A stretch of 6,021 nt of DNA from a bacterium (GTDB lineage: Bacteria; Cyanobacteriota; Sericytochromatia; S15B-MN24; VGJW01), in assembly GCA_021790035.1 (NCBI GenBank), contig JAJYIO010000184.1, forward strand, positions 1 through 6,021, written 5' to 3'. Both the position numbers and the translations under genes were made by a program. This document shows, piece by piece, positions 4,939-6,021 of this stretch; the stretch's first letter is position 1, and the number at the start of each line of letters is the position of its first letter. Under the pieces are notes generated by a model. The model searched no databases. It was given only the letters and a program-made list of their open reading frames with translations, and was not told the origin of the DNA.

Positions 4939-6021
4939 TGCAACGGGGCTCCCACGTCCCAGGCGAGACGGTAACGCGCTAGTTCGACGTCGATGCGGGC
5001 CGACGCAAGATCGGCTGCCGCCCTGATGGCGGCTTGTTCCGTCCGCAGTACCTCGATGAGCGGAACGGAGCCTTGCTGATAACCGAATCGGGACATCGAG
5101 AGTTCTTCATGCGCCAGCAGGACCCGCCGAGCCGCCAGGCGAGCCTGGTCGGCGGCGGAGCTCTCGGCGATGTGGTCGTCCGCCACCTCGAGATCGAGGC
5201 TGCGCAAGACATCCGCCAGGTTGGAGCGGCACACGGCCTCACCCTGCACGGCCTCCTCGACGCGAGCGGCGCCCGCTCCCCCCGAGTACACCGGGATGGT
5301 GAGCCCGATGCCGGCCGACCAGCCCGCCTGCGAGGCCAGGCCGGCCGGCGGTCCATTGGCATCCCAGCCGCCCACCAGATCCGGTCCGATGGCCGGCCAG
5401 TGCCGGGCCGCCCGTGCCGAGGCCACGCTGTCCGCAGCGGCTCGCACCTGCGCCTGGGCCGCCTCGACCTCGGGCCGGCGCGTCCTCGCCAAAACCGCGA
5501 GATCCCCCGTGGCGAGCGGCAGCTCGGGCGGCAGGGCGAGTGGGTCCTGGACCGGAGCGCCCAGGAGGCTCTCGAGTTGCCTGGATGCGGACTCGAAATC
5601 TGCTCGCTTGATGCTGACCGCGGCCTCCTGCTGGGCGACCGCGAACCTGGCTCGATCGACATCGAGCCGGGAACCGACGCCCTGGCTGTAGCGCTTGCGA
5701 GCTGCCGCTGCCTCGTCCTGGAACGTCTCGAGGCCCGATTGCTCGACGGCCAGGGCCTGCTGCGCCTGGAGGACCCCGAAGAACGCCGCCAGGGTCATCC
5801 GGTCGACGCCTCGGGCGGCCTGCTCCAGATTGAACCGGGCGCCTGCGAGCTTGGCCTTGGCGGACCGGTATGCGGCATCGCGGGCGGGATCGAAGAGCGG
5901 AATGTGGATTGCCGCCTGCAGCGTGTATTCGTCGGGTCCGTTGTTGGCGACGAAACGCCCGCCATCGGTGTGCTCGTAGCCCAGCGGCAGCCCGATCGTC
6001 GGCCGCCATGCGGCGGCATGC
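4935..6021 (-). CDS. TolC/OprM-family outer-membrane efflux channel (N-terminus beyond the window)
   Basis: The frame is open from the right edge to a TGA at 4935-4937, giving 361 visible residues. It shows the two tandem repeats of the outer-membrane efflux protein family. Repeat 1 has strand segments at about 5-15 (WRPTIGLPLGY) and 32-44 (YTLQAAIHIPLFD), then long helices with RYSQGVGSRLDVDRAR (110-125). Repeat 2 has the matching strands at about 208-220 (HWPAIGPDLVGGW) and 234-246 (WSAGIGLTIPVYS), then helices with RFGYQQGSVPLIEVLRTEQA (311-330). Trimers of such proteins form a beta-barrel in the outer membrane and a long helical tunnel that meets the adaptor. The signal peptide, any lipidation cysteine and the first helix (probably some 70-100 residues) are cut off by the edge, so TolC-like and OprM-like lipidated forms cannot be told apart. 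It is the most upstream visible gene of the operon and overlaps the adaptor by ATGA; the operon promoter must lie outside the window. Confidence 0.92.
   Translation of the reverse strand, partial: HAAAWRPTIGLPLGYEHTDGGRFVANNGPDEYTLQAAIHIPLFDPARDAAYRSAKAKLAGARFNLEQAARGVDRMTLAAFFGVLQAQQALAVEQSGLETFQDEAAAARKRYSQGVGSRLDVDRARFAVAQQEAAVSIKRADFESASRQLESLLGAPVQDPLALPPELPLATGDLAVLARTRRPEVEAAQAQVRAAADSVASARAARHWPAIGPDLVGGWDANGPPAGLASQAGWSAGIGLTIPVYSGGAGAARVEEAVQGEAVCRSNLADVLRSLDLEVADDHIAESSAADQARLAARRVLLAHEELSMSRFGYQQGSVPLIEVLRTEQAAIRAAADLASARIDVELARYRLAWDVGAPLQ
4949..4953 (-). promoter_or_regulatory. Probable ribosome-binding site for the adaptor's coupled start
   Basis: GGGAG on the minus strand lies ten bases before the ATG at 4936-4938, inside the final codons of the outer-membrane factor gene. 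With the ATGA stop/start overlap it favours the upstream adaptor start over the ATG at 4837-4839. The spacing is slightly long. Confidence 0.4.

Noticed and set aside
5239..6009. Minus-strand ORF of 256 codons in another frame over the outer-membrane factor
   Set aside because: The translation is Arg/Gly/Ala-rich without motifs, while the overlapping frame has both repeats of the outer-membrane efflux family.
1..6021. Mobile elements, CRISPR arrays, tRNA or rRNA genes, toxin-antitoxin pairs
   Set aside because: No transposase, direct repeat array, RNA-gene-like segment or paired small ORFs were seen; almost all of the window is accounted for by the efflux operon and its neighbours.

Overview
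The window is G+C-rich DNA from an unidentified Gram-negative bacterium. The evidence for Gram-negative is an outer-membrane factor, a periplasmic adaptor lipoprotein and an RND inner-membrane pump encoded together. GC-rich third codon positions and long antisense shadow ORFs fit a high-GC proteobacterium or a similar diderm phylum, but nothing seen here fixes the genus. No RNA genes, insertion sequences, CRISPR arrays or phage genes were seen.

Layout, left to right. (1) Positions 1-179, plus strand: the C-terminal end of a sensor histidine kinase (ATP-binding G2 box). (2) Positions 176-439, minus strand: a small proline- and glutamine-rich lipoprotein of unknown function. It converges on the kinase so tightly that both stop codons lie in one CTAG palindrome. 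(3) Positions 440-596: a 157-nt gap with a perfect inverted repeat (493-506) that may belong to a promoter or operator for the lipoprotein. (4) Positions 597-3766, minus strand: one RND efflux permease gene interrupted by a -1-type frameshift at about 2198-2246. It now reads as an N-terminal half (2150-3766) and a C-terminal half (597 to about 2162). (5) Positions 3769-4938, minus strand: a periplasmic adaptor (membrane fusion) lipoprotein. (6) Positions 4935-6021, minus strand: a TolC/OprM-type outer-membrane factor whose N-terminus lies beyond the right edge.

The minus-strand genes form an operon transcribed right to left in the order outer-membrane factor, adaptor, RND permease. The first two overlap by ATGA and the next two are separated by 2 nt. 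Together they encode a complete tripartite efflux pump: the permease takes substrate and uses the proton gradient, the adaptor bridges the periplasm, and the TolC-like channel opens to the outside. The small lipoprotein may be the last gene of the operon or a separate unit.

The points most worth a second look are the frameshift, placed exactly in the cytoplasmic linker between the two six-helix halves of the permease, and a proton-relay substitution (Glu where AcrB has Lys940). No clearly new kind of system is visible; the content is a recognisable efflux operon with some odd details.
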